Shown here piece by piece: positions 18,636 through 27,795 of a stretch of 64,000 nt of DNA. Below the pieces are notes generated by a model that saw only the letters and a program-made list of their open reading frames with translations, searched no databases and had not been told where the DNA came from. This DNA comes from Pectobacterium zantedeschiae (GTDB lineage Bacteria; Pseudomonadota; Gammaproteobacteria; Enterobacterales; Enterobacteriaceae): positions 372,001 through 436,000 of the forward strand of contig NZ_NWTM01000001.1 of the NCBI RefSeq assembly GCF_004137795.1. The letters are read 5' to 3'. The stretch's first letter is position 1, and every line of letters begins with the position of its first letter. The position numbers and the translations under genes were made by a program.

Positions 18636-19925
18636 ATGGTGGCGGAGCCTTCAACGACAATTCGATTTTTACTTGCCTCGCGCCAGTGTGAGCTAAACAG
18701 CCTGCGCTACCTGCTGCAAAGTGGTGAGCTGGTGGGAAAAATCAGCCAGCTTGTGCATCTATTGCAGCGCGAACGGGGAACGGCGAATCTGTTCCTTTGT
18801 TCCGATGGCCGATTCTTCACCGATGAGCTGGCGCTACGTGAAAAAGACGTGCAGGCGGCGCAGACGAATTTGATGATGCATCTGGCCGGATTGGAAAAAA
18901 TGACGGCAGAGCTGCCGCAGGCAAGCCGTTTATTCAGCCGCGTCGCCAGCGTGGTCTATGCGCTGAGCCTGCTGCCCGCGTTACGCCAGCAGATTTGCCA
19001 GCGTTTGCTGCCTCAGCCGCAGGCGATGACATTCTTTAACGACATTATTCGTAACCTGCTGGCGCTGGTTTTTGAGGTGTCCGATACGGCGGCCGATCCG
19101 GGGATCTCCCGCGCGTTAATTGCCATGTTTAGTTTTATGCAGGGGAAAGAGTTGGCAGGGCAGGAGCGTGCTGTCGGTGCGGCGGCCTATGCAGCAGGCT
19201 GCATTGATGAGGACACCCGGCAAAAACTGCTGGATTTGATCGAACGGCAGGAGCGTTGTTTCGATACCTTCCTGAATTTTAGCGATGAAGAAAGCCAGCA
19301 GCGCTGGTGTGCTATCTCGGTAGACAGCGAGTTTGAGCGTCTGCGCCGCATTGTCTGTACCCGCAGCCCGATAGAGAAACTATCGGAAGCCGATAGCCTG
19401 CACTGGTTTTCGATTGCCACACGGCGTATTGATGAAATGAAGCAGATGGAAGATGAGTTGGAGCAGACGCTGATGCAGCGTTGCCGTACCCGTATTGCGG
19501 CAGCGGAAAAGGCGTGCAGTGATCAGCGGGCGGATCTCGAAGAGCTGATGGCGCAGCAGGAAAATGACGATCCAGGCTATTCGATATTTATTGCTGGTCA
19601 CGATGTGGAAGGGCAAAACGCACAGCCCGGCTGGTTACATAGCGATGGCGTTAGCCCACAGCTGGGGCGCTCGCTGCTATCGCTGGTGCAGCAACAGTCG
19701 CGGCGCTTGCAGGCGTTGGACCACGAATTGACTGCGCTGCGTGCCACATTGAATGAAAGAAAACAGATCGATCGTGCGAAAGGTCTGCTGATGCAGCACC
19801 GTGGATTAAGTGAAGAAGAGGCCTACAAAACCCTGCGCCGCATGGCGATGAGCCAGAATAAAAAGCTGATTGAAATCGCTACAGCGATGCTCGCGGTGGC
19901 AGATGTATTCGGGGATACCCCTTAA
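18636..19925 (+). CDS. nasR: NasR nitrate/nitrite-responsive antiterminator
   Basis: A 429-residue regulator. The N-terminal two thirds are an all-helical nitrate/nitrite-sensing (NIT) domain (ISQLVHLLQRERGTANLF near its start). The last ~65 residues are an ANTAR RNA-binding domain (LNERKQIDRAKGLLMQHRGLS, then AYKTLRRMAM). In Klebsiella NasR binds the nasF leader RNA when nitrate or nitrite is present and prevents termination. The start at 18636 has a strong AGGAGA site; the longer frame upstream does not. The target leader is found about 540 bases downstream. Confidence 0.93.
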   Translation: MVAEPSTTIRFLLASRQCELNSLRYLLQSGELVGKISQLVHLLQRERGTANLFLCSDGRFFTDELALREKDVQAAQTNLMMHLAGLEKMTAELPQASRLFSRVASVVYALSLLPALRQQICQRLLPQPQAMTFFNDIIRNLLALVFEVSDTAADPGISRALIAMFSFMQGKELAGQERAVGAAAYAAGCIDEDTRQKLLDLIERQERCFDTFLNFSDEESQQRWCAISVDSEFERLRRIVCTRSPIEKLSEADSLHWFSIATRRIDEMKQMEDELEQTLMQRCRTRIAAAEKACSDQRADLEELMAQQENDDPGYSIFIAGHDVEGQNAQPGWLHSDGVSPQLGRSLLSLVQQQSRRLQALDHELTALRATLNERKQIDRAKGLLMQHRGLSEEEAYKTLRRMAMSQNKKLIEIATAMLAVADVFGDTP

Positions 19926-20411
19926 GAGGTATATGCACATGAACTGTGCGTGTTCTGCCAGTTAGCGGTGCAAAACATCGTCCTGCGAGGAGTAATGCGC
20001 GGAGTCAATAGCTGTGGGGGAGGTGGTTTCGTGCGCCAAGGATATTGACTCGTTCTCACTGTTGTTGTGCTGTGATGAGCGTAAATAACGCTGAAGAAAA
20101 AACAGGCTTAGGATGAGCGGCAGGGAAGCCGCGAAAGTCGTTGCCGCGCCGGGAGCGCGTCAACGATGGTCCGTTAAAAGACTGTTTTTTATGAAGGTAT
20201 CGCGTAGCGACGTTATTTCTCGCGAAAAAGCCACGGGTCACGGGGCGGCGGCGACTGAGCGCCCCGTGTCGGGCGCGTGCTGCGACATAGCATAGAAATG
20301 GCGATATTCTAGCGCACGAAATTATCACTATAAATTACATGTGGTTATCTGGATTACCATTCACCGCTTGATTAAATAATCCCTCACGTGAATACGCAAA
20401 AGTGTGATAGC
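19926..20411. other. nasR-nasF intergenic region upstream of the sigma-54 promoter
   Basis: Long non-coding stretch. Its middle (20117-20280) is a structured repeat annotated separately. The part from 20300 to 20411 should hold NtrC/enhancer sites for the sigma-54 promoter, but no clear NtrC palindrome was recognised. A 90-codon minus-strand frame here coincides with the repeat and is not considered a gene. Confidence 0.45.
20117..20280 (+). repeat. Structured intergenic repeat, copy A
   Basis: Begins with a GCGGC-AGGGAA-GCCGC hairpin (20117-20132), has CCGTTAAAAG near 20170, and ends with a CACGGGGCG stem around GGCGACTGAG (20240-20268), followed by TCGGGCG. The same arrangement occurs at 42977-43104 with compensatory stem changes. 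Internal hairpins such as CGCGCCGGGAGCGCG are also present. Function unknown. Confidence 0.65.
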
Positions 20412-20427
20412 TGGCACAAACCTTGCT
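20412..20427 (+). promoter_or_regulatory. Sigma-54 promoter of the nas operon
   Basis: TGGCAC-AAACC-TTGCT matches the sigma-54 consensus (TGGCAC N5 TTGCW) with GG and GC ten bases apart. Transcription would begin near 20438, giving a leader of about 160 nt. This agrees with nitrogen (NtrC) control of the nas operon in Klebsiella. Confidence 0.9.
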
Positions 20428-20463
20428 TTAACTCATTAGCAACAACCAAACATTCATAATACG

Positions 20464-20511
20464 TTTCGGGCCAACGGCGGTGCGGAAGGTGTTAATCGGA
20501 CAACGGCGTCC
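20464..20511 (+). promoter_or_regulatory. Two-hairpin ANTAR target (NasR-binding leader RNA)
   Basis: Two hairpins carry the identical hexaloop AACGGC (A at position 1 and G at position 4, as ANTAR proteins require). P1 spans 20464-20487: stem UUUCGGGCC / GGUGCGGAA with one G-G mismatch. P2 spans 20498-20511: stem GGAC / GUCC. The linker is 10 nt. The P2 loop and 3' arm are the 5' arm of the following terminator, so NasR binding to P2 would exclude the terminator. Structure was drawn by eye. Confidence 0.85.
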
Positions 20512-20557
20512 ATAAGCGTGCAGATTCTGCATGGGCTTGTGGACGCCGTTTTTGTTT
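20502..20557 (+). terminator. Leader terminator controlled by NasR
   Basis: Perfect 11-base stem AACGGCGTCCA (20502-20512) / TGGACGCCGTT (20540-20550) with an inner TGCAG-ATT-CTGCA hairpin, followed by TTTGTTTTT. It lies upstream of nasF inside the leader and overlaps the P2 hairpin, the classic arrangement for antitermination. Confidence 0.9.
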
Positions 20558-20596
20558 TTACCGCCTGAAAAGGCATTTTGCGCAAGGGTGTCGTTG

Positions 20597-21856
20597 ATGA
20601 GTGATTCCAAAACCAAGAGCATGACCGTCTCTCGCCGCCAGTTTCTGTTGGGGAGCGCTGCACTGGGAGGCAGCCTGATGCTGCCAGGATTGATGAATAG
20701 TGCCTGGGCTGCGGGTTCTGATGCACCGGAGAAAAAGGAAATCCGGGTTGGATTCATCCCGCTAACGGACTGCGCTTCGGTTGTAATGGCGGCAGTGAAA
20801 GGCTTCGATAAGAAGTACGGCATCACCATCGTTCCCAGCAAAGAAGCCAGTTGGGCTGCGGTACGTGACAAGCTGGTATCGGGTGAGCTGGATGCCGCAC
20901 ACATTCTGTATGGCCAGCTGTACGGCCTGCAAATGGGGCTGTCTGGGTCGCAGAGCAACATGGCGGCACTGATGACGATTAATCAGAACGGACAAGGGAT
21001 CACGCTGGCGAACCAACTGCGTGAAGCCAACGTCACCGATCTCGCCGCACTGCAAAAATATGTTGCTGCCAGCCCGGCGGGTACCTACACCTTCGCCCAA
21101 ACCTTCCCGACCGGTACACACGCGATGTGGCTTTACTACTGGCTGGCCTCCGCCGGGATTCACCCACTGAACGACGTGCGCACCGTAGTGGTGCCGCCAC
21201 CGCAGATGGTGATGAACATGAAAATTGGCAATATGGTCGGCTACTGCGTTGGAGAGCCGTGGAACCAGCGCGCCATCAGCGAAAAAATCGGCTTTACCGC
21301 TGCTACCTCGCAAGACATTTGGCCGGATCACCCAGAAAAAGTACTGGGCACCCGTGCTGACTGGGTGAACGGTAACCCGAATAGCGCCCGTGCCTTGACT
21401 GCCGCAATCCTCGATGCCTCACGCTGGATTGATGCTTCAGACGACAACCGCCGTGAGACGGCTGGTGTGATCGCTGGACGGGCGTACATCAATGCCAAAG
21501 AAGAAACCATCGTCGGACGCATGCTAGGCCAGTACGAGAATGGGTTGGGGAAAAGCTGGAAAGACGAACACGCGATGCGTTTCTACCACGATGGTTCTGT
21601 GAACTACCCGTATCTGTCCGATGGAATGTGGTTCCTCACTCAGCATAAACGCTGGGGATTGCTCACCGAAGAACCGGACTATCTGGCTGTCGCGAAGCAG
21701 GTTAACCGCATTGATATCTACAAGCAGGCGGCTGATGCCGTAGGGAATGTGTCCTTGCCCGGTAGCGATATGCGCAGCAGCGTGCTCATTGATGGTCGCC
21801 GCTGGGATGGTAGCGATCCGGCGGGTTATGCCAACAGTTTTAGCGTGAAGAAATAA
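20597..21856 (+). CDS. nasF: NasF nitrate ABC transporter substrate-binding protein
   Basis: A 419-residue periplasmic nitrate/nitrite-binding protein of the NrtA/NasF family. It has a twin-arginine export signal (SRRQFLLGSAALGGSLML) and an AWA cleavage region. The mature part has the IRVGFIPLTDCASVVMA and CVGEPWNQRA stretches typical of the family. The start at 20597 lies after the leader terminator; earlier in-frame codons overlap the terminator hairpin and cannot be the normal start. First structural gene of the nas operon. Confidence 0.93.
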   Translation: MSDSKTKSMTVSRRQFLLGSAALGGSLMLPGLMNSAWAAGSDAPEKKEIRVGFIPLTDCASVVMAAVKGFDKKYGITIVPSKEASWAAVRDKLVSGELDAAHILYGQLYGLQMGLSGSQSNMAALMTINQNGQGITLANQLREANVTDLAALQKYVAASPAGTYTFAQTFPTGTHAMWLYYWLASAGIHPLNDVRTVVVPPPQMVMNMKIGNMVGYCVGEPWNQRAISEKIGFTAATSQDIWPDHPEKVLGTRADWVNGNPNSARALTAAILDASRWIDASDDNRRETAGVIAGRAYINAKEETIVGRMLGQYENGLGKSWKDEHAMRFYHDGSVNYPYLSDGMWFLTQHKRWGLLTEEPDYLAVAKQVNRIDIYKQAADAVGNVSLPGSDMRSSVLIDGRRWDGSDPAGYANSFSVKK

Positions 21857-21868
21857 GTGAGGTTGATG

Positions 21869-22783
21869 ATGAAAAACCAGGCCAAGGTCATTCCAATTAC
21901 CGCGGATAACGCCCCGGAAACTGTACACAGTGCTGACATTATGCCGCTACCAACGAAACCCGCAACGCCTGAGAAAGCGCCGACGGCTCCCGCTTTCGCC
22001 TACCGCCCGTTGCTGCGTAAGTTATTTCAACAACTGTTCCCAGCCGTACTGGGGTTAGGGTTGCTGGTTGCCGTTTGGCAAATTGCCGCGCTCAACAGCG
22101 AAAACTTTCCAACACCGTGGACGACCTGGCTTGCGGCGCTCAGCCTCTTTGCCGATCCGTTTTACATCGCAGGGCCGAACGATCAAGGCATCGGTTGGAA
22201 CGTATTGGCCTCGCTGCAACGCGTGGGTATTGGTTTCGGGCTGGCGGCGCTGGTTGGTATTCCCGCTGGCTTCCTGATTGGTCGTTTTACCTTTTTGGCC
22301 AACATGTTCAACCCGATTATTTCGCTGCTGCGCCCGGTCAGCCCACTCGCATGGTTGCCTATTGGCCTGCTGCTGTTTCAGCGTGCGGAACCGGCCTCCA
22401 GTTGGACGATTTTCATCTGTTCCATCTGGCCGATGATCCTCAATACCGCCGAAGGTGTACGTCATATCCCACAGGATTATCTGAACGTGGCGCGCGTCCT
22501 GAAGCTCTCGGAATTCACCATCATGCGCAAAATTCTGCTGCCTGCTGTGCTGCCTAATGTGTTGACCGGTGTACGTCTGTCGATTGGCGTTGCCTGGCTG
22601 GTGATTGTTGCCGCGGAGATGCTGACGGGGGGCGTAGGTATCGGCTTCTGGATTTGGAATGAATGGAACAACCTGAATGTGGAAAACATCATCATCGCTA
22701 TTGTGGTGATTGGTGTTATCGGTCTGCTGCTTGAGCAGGGACTGGTGTGGATTGCTAACCGTTTCAGCTATGACAATCGCTAA
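21869..22783 (+). CDS. nasE: NasE nitrate ABC transporter permease
   Basis: A 304-residue inner-membrane permease of the NtrB/NasE type. The N-terminus (to about residue 50) is a Pro/Ala/Thr-rich cytoplasmic stretch, followed by hydrophobic segments and the EGVRHIPQDYLNVARVL coupling helix with the LPAVLPNVLTGVRLSIGVAW motif. A GTGAGG site precedes ATG 21869; ATG 21866 is equally in frame. It follows nasF by 12 bases. Confidence 0.92.
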   Translation: MKNQAKVIPITADNAPETVHSADIMPLPTKPATPEKAPTAPAFAYRPLLRKLFQQLFPAVLGLGLLVAVWQIAALNSENFPTPWTTWLAALSLFADPFYIAGPNDQGIGWNVLASLQRVGIGFGLAALVGIPAGFLIGRFTFLANMFNPIISLLRPVSPLAWLPIGLLLFQRAEPASSWTIFICSIWPMILNTAEGVRHIPQDYLNVARVLKLSEFTIMRKILLPAVLPNVLTGVRLSIGVAWLVIVAAEMLTGGVGIGFWIWNEWNNLNVENIIIAIVVIGVIGLLLEQGLVWIANRFSYDNR

Positions 22784-22793
22784 GGAGTCGACG

Positions 22794-23588
22794 ATGCGTA
22801 CAACACCGATTATTCAAGTACAAAAGGTGAGCCAGCGTTTCAATACCGCCAGCGGTGAATTTCTGGCGCTGGATCAGGTGAGTTTTGATATTCACACCGG
22901 AGAAACGATCAGCCTGATCGGCCATTCCGGCTGCGGAAAATCCACGCTATTGAACCTGATTGCCGGTCTAACGCTGCCGAGCAGCGGCGGCCTGCTGTGT
23001 GACAACCGTGAAATTGATGGACCGGGACCGGAGCGCGGAGTGGTCTTTCAGAACCATTCGCTGCTGCCGTGGTTGACCACCTATGAAAACGTCGCGCTGG
23101 CGGTACGCCAGGTGTTTCGTGGGCAGATGAATAAACACGAGATGCATGAATGGATTGTTCACAATCTGGAACTGGTGCACATGGGGCATGCGCTGAACAA
23201 GCGGCCGAATGAAATCTCCGGCGGGATGAAGCAGCGTGTGGGGATTGCCCGTGCGCTGGCAATGAAGCCGAAGGTGCTACTGATGGATGAACCGTTTGGT
23301 GCGCTGGATGCACTGACCCGTGCGCATCTTCAGGATGCGGTGATGGAGATTCAACAGCGTTTGCAAACCACGATTGTGTTGATTACGCACGACGTAGATG
23401 AAGCGGTACTGCTGTCGGATCGCGTACTGATGATGACCAACGGCCCGGCGGCGACGGTCGGTGAAATCATGACGGTTGATCTGGAGCGCCCGCGTTCACG
23501 CGTTGTGCTGGCTGACGATCCGCGTTACCACCATTACCGTCAGCAGGTGCTGCATTTCTTATATGAAAAACAGCCTAAAGCAGCCTGA
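22794..23588 (+). CDS. nasD: NasD nitrate ABC transporter ATPase
   Basis: A 264-residue ATPase. Walker A is GHSGCGKST (near residue 45), the signature is ISGGMKQR and Walker B is VLLMDEPFGALD, followed by a switch His in ITHDVDEAV. It energises the NasFE transporter. It begins 10 bases after nasE with an AGGAG site; in-frame codons upstream of 22794 overlap nasE and are not needed. Confidence 0.93.
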   Translation: MRTTPIIQVQKVSQRFNTASGEFLALDQVSFDIHTGETISLIGHSGCGKSTLLNLIAGLTLPSSGGLLCDNREIDGPGPERGVVFQNHSLLPWLTTYENVALAVRQVFRGQMNKHEMHEWIVHNLELVHMGHALNKRPNEISGGMKQRVGIARALAMKPKVLLMDEPFGALDALTRAHLQDAVMEIQQRLQTTIVLITHDVDEAVLLSDRVLMMTNGPAATVGEIMTVDLERPRSRVVLADDPRYHHYRQQVLHFLYEKQPKAA

Positions 23589-23604
23589 CAGCGAGACCGG
23601 AACG

Positions 23605-26600
23605 ATGATGAAACCGCATCTGATCGTGATTGGCAACGGAATGGCGAGCGCACGATTCGTCGATGCGCTGCGGCAACTGGCCGCGACGCGCTATCGAATC
23701 ACCGTGATTGGTGATGAACCGCGCGCCAGCTATAACCGCATCCTGCTGTCGCCGGTGTTGAGTGGTGAAAAAGCGTTTGCGGATACCTTGCTGACGCCTG
23801 CGGCTATCGATGACGATGCGGCACTATCGGTGAATTATCTGCTGGGGGAACGGGCTACCCACATTGATCGCCAAGAGCGTGTAGTGACAACGACCCAACG
23901 GCAACTGCATTACGACCATCTGGTGCTGGCAACGGGCTCAACGCCGTTTATGCCGCCGATGCCGGGTATCGATCTGGCTGGCGTATGCGGGTTCCGTACG
24001 CTGGACGATGTTGAACTGATGTTGGCGACGATTGGCCAGTCCGTCCCGGCGGTAGTGGTTGGCGGGGGGCTGCTCGGTATTGAAGCCGCGGCGGCGCTGA
24101 GACTACGTGGTGCAGACGTCACGTTGTTGCATCGCGTTCCGACGCTCATGGAGCGTCAACTGGATGCTACGGCGAGCGACCTGCTGTGTGACAGCCTGCG
24201 CGCGCGCGGCATTGCCTGTGAGACGGATGTACAGGTTGCTGCACTGCATGGTGGCGCACAAGGCGTAACGGCGGTCGCACTGGCGGATGGCCGTACGATT
24301 CCGGCTGGGCTGGTGGTGGTGACCGCTGGCGTGATTCCTGCCAGCCAACTGGCTCGCGAGAGCGGCTTACCTTGCAACCGCGGCGTACTGGTGGACGGAC
24401 AGTTGCAAACCGCCGATCCGCATATCAGCGCGATCGGTGAATGCTGCGAACTCAATGGCGAAACTTTCGGGTTGGTTGCTCCGTGTTTTGCGCATGCCAC
24501 GCTGGTGGCGCAGCGCCTTGCCGGACATGCACCGGCGGACTATCAGCGTGAACAGGCGGCGACGCGGCTGAAAGTCACAGGCATTGGCGTAGTCAGCGGC
24601 GGCGATATTAACGTTGCACCTGATGATGAGGTGTACACCCTTTTTGATCCGCAGACGCAGCACTATCGTCGTCTGCTACTGCGCGATGGTCGGCTGAGCG
24701 GAGTCCTGCTGTATGGCGACACTGACGATAGTCAGCGCCTGCTGGCTGCGATGGAGCGCACTGCTGAAGGCGAGATGCTGCCGCCTGCCTCGCTGCTTTT
24801 TGGCCTTTCTTCCCCTGATTCTGACTCACAGCCTGAAGCTGTAAGGATTCCTGTCATGAGCAAACCTATTTTGGTGGTCGTCGGCCACGGTATGGTCGGC
24901 CACTATTTTCTTGAACAACTGGTTGAGCGTGGCCTGCACCAGCATTATCACATCGTGGTATTTGGCGAAGAACGCCATGAGGCCTATGACCGTGTTCATC
25001 TCTCTGAGTATTTCTCAGGGCGCAGCGCCGCCTCGCTGTCACTGGTAAAAGACGGTTTTTTTGCCGAGAGCGGTATTGAACTGCGCAGCGCTAGCGAAAT
25101 CGTAGCGATCGATCGTGAACGTCAGTGCGTGTGTGACGCGCAGGGCCGAGAAATCGCCTACGACAAACTGGTGCTGGCGACGGGGTCGTATGCGTTTGTT
25201 CCGCCGATTCCTGGCAATACGCGCCCCGGTTGTCTGGTTTATCGCACGCTGGACGATCTGGACGCGATTGCGGCACAGGCGAAAAAAGCCAAATCCGGCG
25301 TGGTGATTGGCGGCGGTTTACTGGGGCTGGAAGCCGCCAACGCCCTGCGTCAACTGGGGCTGGACACCCATGTAGTGGAGTTTGCGCCGCGTCTGATGGC
25401 TGTTCAACTGGATGATGGCGGTGCAGCCATGCTGCGTCGCAAAATTGAAGCGCTCGGCGTACAGATTCATGTCAGCAAAGAAACGCGCGAAATTACCGAC
25501 GGCGAGCAGGCGTTGCATCGTCTCTGCTTTGCCGACGGCAGCGTACTGGAAACCGACTTAGTGCTATTTTCTGCCGGGATTCGTCCACGCGACAAACTGG
25601 CGGATAGCTGTAATTTAGAGAAAGGACCGCGCGGCGGCATTGTGATTGATGACCGCTGCCAGACCTCAGACAACGCGATTTTCGCTATCGGCGAGTGTGC
25701 GCTGTGGAACGGCCAGATTTTCGGTCTGGTTGCTCCGGGTTACCAGATGGCACGCAGCGTGGCGGATACGCTGGCGCAGCGTGATACGCCGTTTACCGGC
25801 GCAGATATGAGTACCAAGCTCAAACTGCTGGGCGTGGAAGTCGCATCGATTGGCGATGCTCACGGACGCACGGCGGGAAGTCAAAGTTACCAGTGGACGG
25901 ATGGCCCGAACGAGGTCTACAAGAAAATCGTTGTTTCTGAAGACGGCAAGCATTTGCTGGGGGCGGTATTGATTGGTGACAGCAGCGATTACAGTACGCT
26001 GTTACAAATGATGCTTAACGATATGCCGTTGCCTAAACAGCCGGAAGGACTGATTTTACCTGCACGCTCCGGTGATGCACCGAAAGGGTTGGGTGTGGCG
26101 GCCTTACCCGCCAGCGCACAGATCTGTTCCTGTCATAACGTCAGCAAAGGCGACATCTCAGCCGCGGTAGCGGGCGGCTGTGGTGAGCTGGGCGCACTGA
26201 AAACCTGTACCAAGGCGGGGACGGGCTGCGGCGGCTGTGTACCCTTGCTTAAACAGGTGATGGAGTACGAACTGACGCAACTGGGTGTCGAAGTGAAGAA
26301 GGACATTTGCGAGCACTTTGCCTATTCGCGTCAGGAACTGTATCACCTGATCCGCGTGCATGAGATCCGCTCGTTCGACAGCCTTCTTGAACGATACGGC
26401 CACGGTTTAGGCTGTGAAGTGTGTAAGCCGCTGGTGGGTTCTATGCTGGCGTCTTGCTGGAATGACTATTTGCTGCAACCTCAGCATCTACCGTTGCAGG
26501 ATACCAACGATCGTTTCTTTGCCAACATTCAGAAAGATGGCACCTATTCCGTGGTGCCGCGCGTTCCGGCAGGAGAAATTACGCCCGAAGGACTGATCGC

Positions 26601-27795
26601 CATCGGTCAGGTCGCGCAGCGCTATAACCTGTATACCAAGATCACCGGCGGCCAGCGAGTGGATCTATTCGGTGCGCGCTTGGAACAACTTCCGGAAATC
26701 TGGCGTGAGCTGATCGACGCCGGATTTGAAACAGGTCATGCCTACGGCAAATCCCTGCGTACCGTGAAATCCTGCGTGGGATCGACCTGGTGTCGCTACG
26801 GCGTGCAGGATTCCACCGGGTTGGCGATCCAACTGGAACACCGCTATAAAGGGCTGCGCTCGCCGCATAAAGTCAAAATGGCGGTTTCCGGCTGTACCCG
26901 CGAATGTGCGGAGGCACAAAGCAAAGATATCGGTGTGATTGCCACAGACAAAGGCTGGAACCTCTACGTGTGTGGCAACGGTGGTATGAAACCGCGCCAT
27001 GCGGATCTCTTCGCCAGCGATCTGGATACCGAAACCCTGCTACGCACCATCGATCGAATCTTGATGTTCTATATCCGCACTGGCGATCGTCTCCAGCGTA
27101 CCAGCACCTGGATGGACAATCTGGAGGGCGGTATCGACTATTTGCGTCAGGTGATTCTGGAAGACAGTCTGAATATCGGCGAAGAATTGGATAAAGAGAT
27201 GCAGCACGTGGTGGAAGCCTACCAGTGCGAATGGCACACCACGCTCGAAAGCCCAGAGCGTCTGGCGCTGTTCCGCGGTTTCCTGAACAGCGATAGCCCG
27301 GATGAGGCGGTAGTGATGGTGCCGGAGCGTGGACAGATTCGGCCGGCGCAGGAACATGAAAAAATGATCTCGGTAGAACCAGTTGCCCTGAAGCCTGCCA
27401 CGCATGAAGCGGAATGGGTACAGGTTGCGACGTTAGATGATATTCCGCGTCATGCCGGAATGGCTGCGCGCCTCGGGCAGCAGCAAATCGCGCTGTTCCA
27501 CCTGCCGGGCAGCGAGCAGCAGGTGTACGCGCTAGAAAACCACGAACCGGGCAGCGGGGCGAATGTGCTATCGCGCGGGTTGATTGGTGATGTCGCGGGT
27601 GAACCGGTGGTGATTTCCCCTCTGTACAAAAAACGCTTCAAGCTGCGGGATGGTGTTAGCCCGGATGACAGTGCGCTGTACGTTCGCGCCTGGCCGGTGC
27701 GTGTGGAAGATGGCGAAATCTGGATATGCCGTCAACCATTGGCCGTGCCGGAAAGCATCGGACTGACAGGCAATGATATGGCGCAAGCATCATGA
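23605..27795 (+). CDS. nasB: Fused NasC-NasB: nitrate reductase electron-transfer subunit plus siroheme nitrite reductase
   Basis: A single 1396-residue reading frame. Residues 1-417 are a FAD/NAD(P)H oxidoreductase like Klebsiella NasC (GNGMASARFVDAL, VVVGGGLLGIEAA). From Met418 (base 24856) a second, complete NirB-type protein begins (GHGMVGHYFLEQL, VIGGGLLGLEAA). It has a BFD-type 2Fe-2S domain (ICSCHNVSKGD ... CTKAGTGCGGC), siroheme/4Fe-4S ligands (SCVGSTWC, SGCTRECAEAQ) and a C-terminal NirD-like Rieske fold lacking the Cys/His ligands. AAGGA lies 8 bases before ATG 24856, so NasB might also be made separately. It reduces nitrite to ammonium with NADH and probably feeds electrons to NasA. 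Klebsiella has two separate genes here. Confidence 0.9.
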   Translation: MMKPHLIVIGNGMASARFVDALRQLAATRYRITVIGDEPRASYNRILLSPVLSGEKAFADTLLTPAAIDDDAALSVNYLLGERATHIDRQERVVTTTQRQLHYDHLVLATGSTPFMPPMPGIDLAGVCGFRTLDDVELMLATIGQSVPAVVVGGGLLGIEAAAALRLRGADVTLLHRVPTLMERQLDATASDLLCDSLRARGIACETDVQVAALHGGAQGVTAVALADGRTIPAGLVVVTAGVIPASQLARESGLPCNRGVLVDGQLQTADPHISAIGECCELNGETFGLVAPCFAHATLVAQRLAGHAPADYQREQAATRLKVTGIGVVSGGDINVAPDDEVYTLFDPQTQHYRRLLLRDGRLSGVLLYGDTDDSQRLLAAMERTAEGEMLPPASLLFGLSSPDSDSQPEAVRIPVMSKPILVVVGHGMVGHYFLEQLVERGLHQHYHIVVFGEERHEAYDRVHLSEYFSGRSAASLSLVKDGFFAESGIELRSASEIVAIDRERQCVCDAQGREIAYDKLVLATGSYAFVPPIPGNTRPGCLVYRTLDDLDAIAAQAKKAKSGVVIGGGLLGLEAANALRQLGLDTHVVEFAPRLMAVQLDDGGAAMLRRKIEALGVQIHVSKETREITDGEQALHRLCFADGSVLETDLVLFSAGIRPRDKLADSCNLEKGPRGGIVIDDRCQTSDNAIFAIGECALWNGQIFGLVAPGYQMARSVADTLAQRDTPFTGADMSTKLKLLGVEVASIGDAHGRTAGSQSYQWTDGPNEVYKKIVVSEDGKHLLGAVLIGDSSDYSTLLQMMLNDMPLPKQPEGLILPARSGDAPKGLGVAALPASAQICSCHNVSKGDISAAVAGGCGELGALKTCTKAGTGCGGCVPLLKQVMEYELTQLGVEVKKDICEHFAYSRQELYHLIRVHEIRSFDSLLERYGHGLGCEVCKPLVGSMLASCWNDYLLQPQHLPLQDTNDRFFANIQKDGTYSVVPRVPAGEITPEGLIAIGQVAQRYNLYTKITGGQRVDLFGARLEQLPEIWRELIDAGFETGHAYGKSLRTVKSCVGSTWCRYGVQDSTGLAIQLEHRYKGLRSPHKVKMAVSGCTRECAEAQSKDIGVIATDKGWNLYVCGNGGMKPRHADLFASDLDTETLLRTIDRILMFYIRTGDRLQRTSTWMDNLEGGIDYLRQVILEDSLNIGEELDKEMQHVVEAYQCEWHTTLESPERLALFRGFLNSDSPDEAVVMVPERGQIRPAQEHEKMISVEPVALKPATHEAEWVQVATLDDIPRHAGMAARLGQQQIALFHLPGSEQQVYALENHEPGSGANVLSRGLIGDVAGEPVVISPLYKKRFKLRDGVSPDDSALYVRAWPVRVEDGEIWICRQPLAVPESIGLTGNDMAQAS

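Noticed and set aside
20056-20328. Minus-strand 90-codon frame between nasR and nasF
   Set aside because: It coincides with the structured repeat (copy A); its codons are explained by the hairpins and no ribosome site is present.
20531-20596. Upstream extension of nasF
   Set aside because: These codons lie within the leader terminator and would place the Tat signal far from the N-terminus; ATG 20597 fits better.
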